Positions 31,601-40,024 of a stretch of 64,000 nt of DNA are shown piece by piece (position 1 is the first letter of the stretch; every line of letters begins with the position of its first letter). The notes below the pieces were generated by a model. That model was not told the origin of the DNA. It searched no databases and saw only the letters and a list, made by a program, of their open reading frames with translations. Both the position numbers and the translations under genes were made by a program. The stretch comes from Nemertoderma westbladi (lineage: Eukaryota > Xenacoelomorpha > Nemertodermatida > Nemertodermatidae): positions 1-64,000 of the forward strand of contig JAUCBJ010001004.1 of NCBI GenBank assembly GCA_032718475.1, in the 5' to 3' direction.

Positions 31601-34600
31601 TGTTTGATGGCTCCGCTCTTTACATGGGTCAATCCCTTAACTCTGAATTGTTACCCGGACCCAACTTGCTTCAATCTTTGTTGGGAATTCTTTTAAGATT
31701 GAGACAATATTCGATTGCTTTCGCCTCCGATATAGAAGGCATGTTCTTACAAGTCAAGGTGTTAGATAGGGATCGAGATAGTCTACGATTTCTGTGGTGG
31801 CCCGAAGGAGACCTCAACCAGAAACCGGTGGAGTACTGGATGACCATCCAGGCCTTTGGGATAATCTCAAGCCCTTCCAACGCCTGTTCGGTAGTGCGTA
31901 CTACTGCAGAGGACAACAGAGAGGCCTTCTCTAAGGAAGTGATCGACAACATCAAGAGAGACATATACATGGACGACAATCTGAAGTCCCTTCCATCAGT
32001 TGAGGAAGCCATTGAGGTCGCTAAGGGAACGGTAGAGTGCTTAAAAAGAGGTGGGTTTCGATTAACCAAATTCACCAGCAACTCCCGTGAGTTTCTGGAG
32101 TCGATCCCTGCGGAAGATCGCGGAGCGAAAGATCTCGATTTGATCAAAGATGATCTGCCAGAAACCAAGACACTCGGCTTGAAATGGGACACAGAGAGAG
32201 ATATCCTGTTTTTCCAACTAAAACAGCGAGATAATCCTGTTCGAACCAAACGGATTTGCTTAAGTATACTGAGCACTTATTTCGATCCATTGGGATTTAT
32301 TAGCCCAGTTATATTGATTGCTCGTAGTTTGGTACAACAAATGTGGCTTGAAAACCACTCATGGGACGATCCACTTAAGGGGGAATTATTGAAGCAGTGG
32401 ATGAAATGGGAAGATTCTCTGCCAGCTATCGAGGATTTTATAATTTCCCGTTCATATTTTGGTCATGTTCTCCCTACGTATTCCTATCAACTCCATGTGT
32501 TTGGAGACGCCAGCGATATGGGAATCGGTATAGTAGCCTACCTAAGAGTGGAAACTCCGGATGGAATCAAAGTCGCCTTGGTTACTTCTAAGGCATTAAT
32601 CAACAACAAGTTGAAAGTTCCTCGAGCGGAGTTAAAGGCGGCTCTATACGCTACAGCCATCGGCCGGAATGTAACCGAACAGATTGACTATACATTAGAG
32701 AAAACTGTCTATTGGACCGACGCTTTACTCGTGTTAGAGTATATAACCAATGAAGTCTGTCAGTTCAGCGTCTTCGTTACCAACAGGGTAGCCATCATAC
32801 TTAGTCGCACGACGATGGACCAATGGAGACATTGCCCCGGAACGATTAACCCAGCAGACATCGCGTCCCGAGGAGCGACTCCAAAGGAATTGGTAAATAC
32901 TCCCGAATGGTTAGGAGGACCCGACTTTCTCTACAGAGAAGAAGAAGAATGGCCTCCCCATCTCACAACAGCAGAGATCAGACAGGCCAAGGGAGCGGAG
33001 AAAGTTAAACCCAAAACTCGAGCGAGTAAATCGAAGTTGTTTAAACCTGCGGTTGATCTATCTGTATTATTTACTTCCGGAGAGGATGCTTTGGATCAGA
33101 AACCCACCGCCACGACGAAAGAAGTCTTGGAAATCCGTGACAAGGATTGGAAATCTAGAATACCAGATATCGCGCAAGGACTCTCACCTCTCTTGCAGAG
33201 AGCGATACGTCACTACAGTTCCTGGAATCGACTCTGTAAAGCTGTCACCTATTTAAAACGATGTTTTCATCATCGTTACTCCGGGACAAAGCCCAATAGT
33301 GATGATGCTCCATCAACATCTGCACGAGTCCATGTTGTTAAAGATCTTCCACAATACAAGGTATCCGACAGGTTTCTAAAGGAGAAGATCAGCTACCAGG
33401 AGCATGATGAAACCAACAAACAGATGCTGAGACTCCTACAATGCTATGAGGATTCCGATAAGTATTTCCTGTTGTTAAGAAATCCGCAGATGCGCTTAAG
33501 GGATCGCTTCTCTAGTACCATGATAGATGGGTTAATACGTGTTGGAGGTCGGCTCACCAACGCCCCGTTATCCTTTGACACTAAATTTCCCATACTCATT
33601 AGAAATCTTGATATACAAATCAAGATAATTGTGGATGTTCATAGCAAACTGTATCATGCTGGTAGAGAACGAGTTCTGAGCGAAATTCGAACTCGCTACT
33701 ATTTTTATAAACCTCGTAGGGCTCTGAACCAAGTTCTTAGGAATTGTATACCCTGTAGGAAAGCATTCAGTAGGCCTTTGACACAGCGAGAGGCAGAATT
33801 ACCTAGGGAAACAGTAAGCTTCTATGAACCACCCTTTACTAATACCGGTGTGGATTTATTTGGCCCTATTGAAGTATATCGTGCCCGGACTATAGTCAAG
33901 AGATGGTGTGTCATCTTCGTTTGTATGACTTGTAGAGCTATCCACCTCGATATGGTAAACGATCTCTCCACCAACAGCTTCGTGTTGAGTTTACGACGAC
34001 AGATCGCTCGCTTCGGAACCAGTAACACGATGAGATCGGATAAGGGAACGAACTTCATTGGCGCCAACAACGAAATTCAAGCTTACGTAAAGGACTGGAA
34101 CAAAAGACAGGTGGACGATCAGCTAAGGATAACAGCGTCTAGCTGGACCTTCAACGCCGCCGACGCCCCTTGGTGGGGAGGAAGTTGGGAGAGATTGATT
34201 AGGAGCGTGAAGACTGCGTTCCATTTTATTGTGCCCTGTCGCGCTTATCTCACCGACGAACTATTGCGGACGTTAATGGAGGAAATCGCCGCCTATCTCA
34301 ACGAAAGACCGCTTATGCCAGTCTCTTCAAATCCTGATTCCCTGGAAGCGCTAACACCCGCGCACTTTCTACTGAAGAAGCCCGTAGCCATGCTCCCACG
34401 ATCAGAGATCACCGACGGAGACGAGTACTGCCGTCGAACCTGGCAACTTATGCAGTTGCTATCCCGTCGTTTCGCTGACCATTTCGAGAAACATTACCTG
34501 CCCACTCTACAACTTCGAACTAAGTGGTTTGCGCAGCAAGAAAACGTCAGCGCTGGAGACATGGTGCTTATTGTGGACCCCGATCTCCCACGTAAGCGAT

Positions 34601-34851
34601 GGCAAACGGGACGTATCATCGAGACTTATATCTCGAGCGATGGTTTGGTGCGATCAGTAGAGCTCGTCGTCATGCGGCGGAACTTTAAGAAACCAGGGAT
34701 AGTCTTTGAGACTCAACAGCTCAATCGCCCAGTGGGACGTTTATGTTTACTGGAAAGAGACAGAGAGCTCTCCGGAAACTATGGAAGGCAAGAAACTCTT
34801 CCCACGACCACTTCCCTAATCCAACCGACATCTAGGGACTCCCCAACTTAA
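28495..34851 (+). CDS. E1 gag-pol polyprotein (BEL/Pao), 2,118 aa
   Basis: Long intact frame. Approximate residues: coiled coil 50-110; DUF1759-type gag region from ~205 (VKFNGDEMKWLPF); three zinc knuckles 487-555 (CALCDGTHHLNRC, CYNCLRQGHQRRTC, CAKCGAKHHILLH); DUF1758-type aspartic protease at ~661 (LLDSGSTGTFID); reverse transcriptase with FASDIEGMF and YMDD at 1157; Pao RNase H-like block at ~1333 (HVFGDASDM); integrase H2C2 finger ~1715, then HLDMV ~1816, RSDKGTNF ~1846 and SWERL ~1896; DUF5641 from ~2008. All catalytic motifs look intact. It replicates the element through an RNA intermediate. The frame has no natural ATG at its start because it continues from gag, from which the 11-bp duplication cuts it off. 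Confidence 0.93.
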   Translation: MPRRTAQETVQVLDPERNIPNLSPVVPRLPATTLADPVSAVDWVDERRRGMDILLGEMKENRIRSSQQVRELEGTVQHLKGTVRESKLELQEVQQSIALERDKLVNTQRGIPPPSVTMCQPVRSEVSHAQGVEPTRIYTASEVETPIVNPIKGNYRPVDNDIPYRTDHNPRNLYTDNSILNNTMAQESFTRQMARTEARQAVKVGEIVKFNGDEMKWLPFNEYYKDNIQNSVLSNGEKLRYLIECLEGSPKLMALKFIGHPDGLRQVWDTLNIRYGNRNNIAGYLYAKLVAPRKFISSGIIEFSDEIQEICRQLDWLGKSHEYQNTMVIRAVASTLPKGGVGTRWDKKVLYMMEQQRRDPTMADLMSFLDGEVKLQLLKLSREKTPENKVSEKPVSRRKVTPVCYTDDGESQTSQGEDSGKDTDRSYYVNKMPKDQVSKFKSRTNDRREQVRKTPPTSPKRIQVRKPEEKASVHNVTQNKVSNIKPKCALCDGTHHLNRCDEFLKKSLTERREVMWDKRLCYNCLRQGHQRRTCFSDIRCAKCGAKHHILLHAEFDRNSPNQVSDSELHVQFSDVNDTDQSEMEGFYTDEFSDENESCYMINTAVYRALTYEKDPDNDFTLTTSERQPSWKEPSSNVGIREFPVVQVRVHGPKRSYVVNALLDSGSTGTFIDKELAEDIFAGQPKFQTKLNMSGIMQVWKSTITADYYVGALSTPQDELGEHSIRSVKMVAIKNFATTQADLYNWDEDESIQHLNIPRFQTDYPGVQILIGQNAHEALETLEKRPAQPQPLQTYAVRTRVGWYFTGPSRRTLRERLPPESVCQVSEWEDDTSEGDNSTEGIPYSSDNDDVHQLFDEENTIDLLKENEAWQNQVNLCQLLYPSEREAYNDELNDVIERCNAKTRDEHAVRFFTQEAVEPNSYDKALSVEEERAKQIQETTTRFLKDQGRYEVGLPFRKREPKFINNRPLAEKRIAQLHRRLTANSSAKAMYQTQLEKFISKGYAERVPEETPVTERTYYLTHHYVPKPGKPNEVRVVFDGSALYMGQSLNSELLPGPNLLQSLLGILLRLRQYSIAFASDIEGMFLQVKVLDRDRDSLRFLWWPEGDLNQKPVEYWMTIQAFGIISSPSNACSVVRTTAEDNREAFSKEVIDNIKRDIYMDDNLKSLPSVEEAIEVAKGTVECLKRGGFRLTKFTSNSREFLESIPAEDRGAKDLDLIKDDLPETKTLGLKWDTERDILFFQLKQRDNPVRTKRICLSILSTYFDPLGFISPVILIARSLVQQMWLENHSWDDPLKGELLKQWMKWEDSLPAIEDFIISRSYFGHVLPTYSYQLHVFGDASDMGIGIVAYLRVETPDGIKVALVTSKALINNKLKVPRAELKAALYATAIGRNVTEQIDYTLEKTVYWTDALLVLEYITNEVCQFSVFVTNRVAIILSRTTMDQWRHCPGTINPADIASRGATPKELVNTPEWLGGPDFLYREEEEWPPHLTTAEIRQAKGAEKVKPKTRASKSKLFKPAVDLSVLFTSGEDALDQKPTATTKEVLEIRDKDWKSRIPDIAQGLSPLLQRAIRHYSSWNRLCKAVTYLKRCFHHRYSGTKPNSDDAPSTSARVHVVKDLPQYKVSDRFLKEKISYQEHDETNKQMLRLLQCYEDSDKYFLLLRNPQMRLRDRFSSTMIDGLIRVGGRLTNAPLSFDTKFPILIRNLDIQIKIIVDVHSKLYHAGRERVLSEIRTRYYFYKPRRALNQVLRNCIPCRKAFSRPLTQREAELPRETVSFYEPPFTNTGVDLFGPIEVYRARTIVKRWCVIFVCMTCRAIHLDMVNDLSTNSFVLSLRRQIARFGTSNTMRSDKGTNFIGANNEIQAYVKDWNKRQVDDQLRITASSWTFNAADAPWWGGSWERLIRSVKTAFHFIVPCRAYLTDELLRTLMEEIAAYLNERPLMPVSSNPDSLEALTPAHFLLKKPVAMLPRSEITDGDEYCRRTWQLMQLLSRRFADHFEKHYLPTLQLRTKWFAQQENVSAGDMVLIVDPDLPRKRWQTGRIIETYISSDGLVRSVELVVMRRNFKKPGIVFETQQLNRPVGRLCLLERDRELSGNYGRQETLPTTTSLIQPTSRDSPT

Positions 34852-36500
34852 TATCGTTCGGAGTGGGCGTGTGACTCTATTATTTTATATTATTTTATTA
34901 TTTTTTACATTTATGTATGTATTACTATGTAATTTTATTATAATCGTTTTATTTAATTTAGTAGAATATTATTTAGCGATTATTTTGTAGAATAGTGCAA
35001 TATATTCGTGTTTATTACGTACGTAATTACTTATATTATATTTAGTGAGACGGCGAAGAAATAATTATTTTTCTCTTTCCTTACTGTCCGTATTATATTA
35101 TAAATACGTAACTACAGTAAGATGAAATGTCCGTACTTATTAAAGTACAATAAAGCCACTACTATATTTAAGTATTATTGGTAGGCAGAGTATTAGGAAT
35201 GCAAAGTTCAGATCCTCGTGTCTCGGCTAAACCAAGCTCTGGGTAGACCTTGGAAACGACTTGCCTCTTCACACTGACATTGCTTCGTGCGATATTGCTC
35301 TCATACCGTATATTAAATAATACATATAGTAGCGTGATGTCCCTTTAACAGTAGCGTATAACGCAAAATAAATCTGTTAAACCCTTTGACCATCTGTAAT
35401 TCTAGTCGATTAAGATATCGTGGCACCCACCGATATACTTGAAAGACAAATTATAGAATCAGTGGTTAACGTCCCCAGACAAGTTCTGGAATAAATCGGT
35501 GCCCATCTCAAATATTAATTAGTTAATATTTACAAATCAAATAAGTCAAAATCTGTAAAATTCAGATCCTTCAACAATTCTAGTCAATTAAGATATCGTA
35601 GCATTTACCGATATTCTTAAAGAGACAATTTTCTTAGAATTAAGGATCTTGTGTCCCTAGACATGTTCTAGAATCAAAATATGCCCATTTAATTATCAAA
35701 TAATAAAATTTCAGGGAATAAATTTAAATTCATGTCTTTTAATGAATTTAATAAATTGCCATTTTACGCGATTTATAACATTCCCAAAATTCCATTAATT
35801 AATAGATCAAGGGAGCGGAGATTTATATTATTATGCATATGAGTGTGCGAAAGTCTCCCAAACATAGTTAATAGCTGATAAAATTCGTAAAGTCATGTAT
35901 AAACAGGACATTGACTATTAAAGAATTCCTATTAAATAACATCCCAGATCTGTATGCATTGGAATTACCCTAATTCTACCGCTAGCTTTATATAATGTCA
36001 CCATAGCAACAACCACGCTAGAATTAGAATTGAGTTAAAAGAACAATAGAAAGCTTGTCCCATTGAATAGCATAGGGAATAAATAGCGCACTGCTAGTAT
36101 CCAAGGATACATAATAATACAGTGACATTCTGGAAGGCATTGACTAACGGACAAATGGCCCGAATGTGCGTAGTTGTGACCAGTTGTGTGGTATTTGTGA
36201 GTTTATAGGTGAATGTTACTGCTAAAGTGTGTTTACAGTAGCTAGTCGCAATCGTAAAGTAACCTAACTCTCCAAGGAATACCTGAAGTACATCTAAGCC
36301 TTTGGGACGGACAGTGGAGTGACTTGTGCCGGTTATCGTTGTCGTTGTACGGCTACGTCGTTGGCGAAAGTACAGCTACAGCGGTACATCGGCGCTGAGA
36401 ATCTCCTACTGTCCGGGGGCAAGGGAGAAATAGGCAGCGACGCCCGCTCGCCTAACGATATATAAACTCATTATAATATTGGTGAACTTGTATAGCAGAT
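34852..36500 (+). other. E1 spacer between pol and downstream ORFs
   Basis: AT-rich, no gene. It contains two diverged copies of a ~200-bp segment (about 35,400-35,520 and 35,580-35,700) marked by gatatcgtggca/gatatcgtagca and agacaagttctgga/agacatgttctaga. Homologous to E2 18,657-20,290. It may carry the signals for a separate or spliced transcript of the downstream ORFs. Confidence 0.6.
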
Positions 36501-36866
36501 ATGACTGAATTAATAGAAGATGATCTTGGTATCAGGGAGAGATATACTCTACCTTTACAAGCGTTTGTCGATAGCTTGATACGCGGCGACGCTGATCCAA
36601 CTACTACGGAGGACGATGGTCGTTATATCGAACCGCCAATGTCCCAGGAGCAACTTACGCGTGAATTGGATTATAGAAAGTTCACTGCTCGCTACACGCA
36701 TCGTAATGGTACGTATATGGACTTCTTGACCACTGGTCATCCTATTGATTTACACGATACGGACGATGTAGACACCGAAAGGGAAATGGTTTTATTTAAA
36801 TATCATGCCCAGCGGAGTCGAAACGATAAATCGAGAATAGAACACGAGAACCCTATTCGAAATTAA
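36501..36866 (+). CDS. E1 downstream ORF3 (121 aa), unknown
   Basis: Starts MTELIEDDLGIRERYTLPL. Acidic, mostly helical, with an LHDTDDVDTEREMV block; no signal peptide, membrane segment or known motif. Conserved in E2. It lies in the same phase as the following ORF with only ~90 nt between them, and that gap has three in-frame stops, so the two could once have been one protein or be expressed from one message. It is not an envelope gene by any feature I can see. Confidence 0.6.
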   Translation: MTELIEDDLGIRERYTLPLQAFVDSLIRGDADPTTTEDDGRYIEPPMSQEQLTRELDYRKFTARYTHRNGTYMDFLTTGHPIDLHDTDDVDTEREMVLFKYHAQRSRNDKSRIEHENPIRN

Positions 36867-36959
36867 CTCGAAGGATAGAACGTGGAAGAAGAATGCGAAA
36901 TAGTTTTTCCTCTGCTCTACCATCGCTGTCGGAGAACATATTAGGCATACAATGGGAAT

Positions 36960-38735
36960 ATGGAGAACATTCCATACCCTTTCGTTGATACTCAGCTGAT
37001 TGCTCCTTGGGCCGAAGGCCGAGGTTTCTTTCGCACTATGTATGCCAATACACCCAGCGGCATTACTAAAGTACAACGGACATCCATTGGACATCTTGCC
37101 TTTCAAGAATATGGTTGGAATTTCAAAGTTGGAAATCCTATAAATTACCAGCAAGTATATGGAGATCATTACTCTCGTTTATATTTTGATGGACCATTAA
37201 CTGCGCCTGGTGCCGTATATAGCTTTATGAGTGTTCCCCTTCGCCCTTCCTTAGCTATATACACGATCTTTGAAAATGCAGCACTTGCCGGTTGGCTAGC
37301 CGATGTGTGCAGTCGTACCATACGCGCTCATCCGTTAATACTTGGAACTAAACTCGCCAAGTTAGACGAACACAATAAGTTCATACGTTTCGAATGTTTC
37401 CGGCGCTTTCTGACTCCGTTCCGTAACGTCGATAGTCAGTTCAAGGATCGCGCGCTGACCAAGCTCAGTCTTAGAGACTCAGCTGCGGAGAAACTGAGTA
37501 GCGCTGGATTTGCCGTCTTTCAAGACGTTTGTATACAGAACCTACATTCATCCGTTATACAAAGAGCCCGAATATCTACAGGTTATTCTGTCGTGGAAAT
37601 ACAGACAGTGGGTCCACTTACGGAAACCGACGCACCCACTTCGTCTATGCAGCTGGAGGATGAACCAGTATGCTTGGAATCAGAAGCGATTCAACCTACG
37701 GCTTCTCGGAGCAGTGACAATGATTATGTCATAGAGTGGTATCAAGGTCCACAGCGTCTCACAGCGTACGATTATCGACACGCCAACTACGTTTCCCGAA
37801 AACGTTGTCGATTATGCGCATCGAGAGACCACTTCACTCCTCTAGACTCGAGCGTACCTTGTTCCTATTTCCTCGAACAACCGATGATGGAAATATATTG
37901 TGCTTATTGCCGGCTTAATAACTCTCATATATTTGCCGTCTGCCCACAATTTATGACTCAATGTCACTACTGCCAACTTAAAGGACACGAAAGTTACAAT
38001 TGTCCCTTTAATCGCGATTTAGAGAGCGTAGACGAGATGATCACCCTGCGATACATCCGAGCTTGGGAAGCGAACGCAGATTTACATTGCGAATCCAGAC
38101 ATCGCTATTACCCTGGACGAGCTTACGAGGGAGTTTACGCGTTCCATCCTTATCTATTCGCGTCGATTGAACAGAAAACACGCGTACCAAGTTACGAGTT
38201 AATAAAGCGTGTTGGTGAGTGTATTTCCACCAAGTTTGTCAGAAAATACCTTAGAAATGTCAACCCTAATGATATAACCACATATCACCTGATCAATTTT
38301 ATCCGTCAGGACCCTGAGTATGGCGACATTTTCGTGAACTCGCATCCTGAACTCCAGGAAGTATCTCGGCGCCCATATGAATATCGAACCCGAGAACGCG
38401 AGCTGGAGAGAACCATTAAACCGAGAAAGTTCCTCACCACTCACGGTCCACCCACCGCTAGTGTCCAGACGACCCGTCAAGGACCCGTAGGAGCTGCTGT
38501 CCTGAGACGCGCTCTAAAGGCCGTTAGATCTCACTCCACTGAGGTTGATATTAATCAACCAGGTACTTCGACTGGCGGGTATACCGATCGTAACCCTGCA
38601 CCTTCTGATGCAATTATATTGCACCCTTCGCCTAGGAGCTACAGCCCTCCTCGTAAAGTGGCTCGCCCCAAAGAGAAAAGGACTCTTGCTAGCCTTAAGA
38701 AACTGCGTAAACGCCGTCCGCGCAAGAAAGACTAA
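36960..38735 (+). CDS. E1 downstream ORF4, zinc-knuckle protein (591 aa)
   Basis: Residues 1-200 are a mixed alpha/beta region I do not recognise (PWAEGRGFFRTMYA, RPSLAIYTIFENAALAGWL). A Ser/Glu-rich linker follows, then a cysteine cluster at ~280-350: CRLCASRDHF, CAYCRLNNSHIFAVC (CX2CX5HX4C) and CHYCQLKGHESYNC (the classic CX2CX4HX4C). The C-terminal 90 residues are basic, ending KKLRKRRPRKKD, a likely nuclear-localisation or RNA-binding tail. It has no signal peptide or transmembrane helix, so it is not an envelope protein despite lying in the envelope position. A nucleic-acid-binding accessory role is inferred. It is intact here and truncated in E2. Confidence 0.7.
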   Translation: MENIPYPFVDTQLIAPWAEGRGFFRTMYANTPSGITKVQRTSIGHLAFQEYGWNFKVGNPINYQQVYGDHYSRLYFDGPLTAPGAVYSFMSVPLRPSLAIYTIFENAALAGWLADVCSRTIRAHPLILGTKLAKLDEHNKFIRFECFRRFLTPFRNVDSQFKDRALTKLSLRDSAAEKLSSAGFAVFQDVCIQNLHSSVIQRARISTGYSVVEIQTVGPLTETDAPTSSMQLEDEPVCLESEAIQPTASRSSDNDYVIEWYQGPQRLTAYDYRHANYVSRKRCRLCASRDHFTPLDSSVPCSYFLEQPMMEIYCAYCRLNNSHIFAVCPQFMTQCHYCQLKGHESYNCPFNRDLESVDEMITLRYIRAWEANADLHCESRHRYYPGRAYEGVYAFHPYLFASIEQKTRVPSYELIKRVGECISTKFVRKYLRNVNPNDITTYHLINFIRQDPEYGDIFVNSHPELQEVSRRPYEYRTRERELERTIKPRKFLTTHGPPTASVQTTRQGPVGAAVLRRALKAVRSHSTEVDINQPGTSTGGYTDRNPAPSDAIILHPSPRSYSPPRKVARPKEKRTLASLKKLRKRRPRKKD

Positions 38736-38800
38736 CTGTTTAGAGTATTTTTATATTTTAGAAACTGTGATTTTGTATATTTTATAGACTTAAATCCCAT

Positions 38801-38813
38801 TTTCTGGGAGCGG
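38801..38813 (+). promoter_or_regulatory. Polypurine-like tract before E1 3' LTR
   Basis: tttctgggagcgg abuts the LTR start. The same sequence precedes the E2 3' LTR on the minus strand. Position and conservation suggest the plus-strand primer, although it is short and interrupted by pyrimidines. Confidence 0.45.
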
Positions 38814-40019
38814 TGTAAAAGCTTTTGTGGGATAACTGATTCGTTTGCCTTGTTGGCCAGTTCCCCCCCAGTCGCTAGAATACTCTCAAAAGGGATCTAT
38901 AGCTAAAAATAGTGCAAGTTACCAGCTTATTGGCTGATTTGTTGTACGCAGGCATCTGGGCTCTGTTTAATCGGCCAACAAGCCTAGGGAGGTTGCGTCA
39001 TAGCCTTGTTTTTGTATCTCCCAATAGAATTTGAGTTAGCCTTGATTTTGACCTATCACAGAGCTACTGAACTGAAATTTTCCTATCTCACTGCTCTTTC
39101 TCTGTGTTGAACGGGAGCTTCGTGGAATAAGGGTAGTTGGTATCCTCGTATAGAGCAGTAGTCACGAGTTTTTCAAAGCCACGAAAGAACGGCTTTGTAG
39201 TGTTTTATGCTTTCTGCTTTTTAGCTCAACACTAGTAGGTTTAATTATAAGGACATATATCCTTTAACTGGCGACCGCATTTGACACACCGTACCACACG
39301 GCTTTTAATAACTGCTGAAACTGCTAAAATTTACCTGCTCAATCAATACTGTGTACTGCTATTTGTTGTCGGTTATTCATTATATTGGTTGATGAATTAT
39401 TATATTGGAATAACGAGAAATAACCCCGACACCCAATATTCTTGATATACCGAAGGTAAGAGAGAAAGGTTACCAATAACGATTGTGACTTATGTTAAAG
39501 TGGTTTGAAGTGAATCTAATGTTATTTGATAGACCCTACATGAGTCAGTCTGTGTTCCTTTTATATGTGACTAAAATCAGTGAAGATTGGCAGATTAGTG
39601 TGCAGTATTGTGCAGCATTGTGTATGAGTGAGTCTGTTAAAGAAGCATTTCCTAAAGAATGCGCCATATATGTGAATTATAATTAAGCCATATCGTTGTG
39701 AGTAGTTTAAGTCATAACTCTGTTTATATAGATAAAGCGCCACGTCCTAAAGGAACTGTTAATATTCCCCGAAGGTGAATAATATTGTCAGAGATTATAT
39801 AATACTGTCAGTCGAATAATACATTAGGCTTACATAGCAATAAAATTAAACCGTCGAACCCAATCTCCCGGGAATATCCAGCGGGTGAATGATCGCGCAC
39901 AGATTGGTTTCGACTAGTGTAGTGAATCAAATACTTGTCATAGGCTAAAAAGCGATTTAATATCTAGAAGACATCTTAATTTGGCGGGTTAAACTGCCAA
40001 AGGTCTGAAAGCGCGAACA
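38814..40019 (+). repeat. E1 3' LTR
   Basis: 1,206 bp, nearly identical to the 5' LTR, TGT...ACA ends, followed directly by the duplication atatg. Confidence 0.94.
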
Positions 40020-40024
40020 ATATG
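40020..40024. other. Target-site duplication of E1, right copy
   Basis: atatg, matching 23,188-23,192. Confidence 0.93.

Larger units (their letters stand above)
23193..40019 (+). mobile_element. BEL/Pao LTR retrotransposon E1 (young, 16.8 kb)
   Basis: Complete plus-strand element: 1,206-bp LTRs (23,193-24,398 and 38,814-40,019), a 2.3-kb repetitive leader, gag-pol (26,654-34,851), a 1.6-kb spacer, two extra ORFs (36,501-38,735), a short polypurine-like tract and the 3' LTR, flanked by atatg. The LTRs differ at only two places seen by eye, so insertion was recent. 16.8 kb is large for BEL/Pao because of the long LTRs, leader and extra ORFs. The coding lesions found are a TAA in gag at 26,876 and an 11-bp tandem duplication at 28,454-28,475. 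Confidence 0.95.

Noticed and set aside
36960-38735. Envelope gene in the E1 downstream position
   Set aside because: No signal peptide, furin-type site, fusion peptide or transmembrane helix; zinc knuckles and a basic tail argue for nucleic-acid binding.
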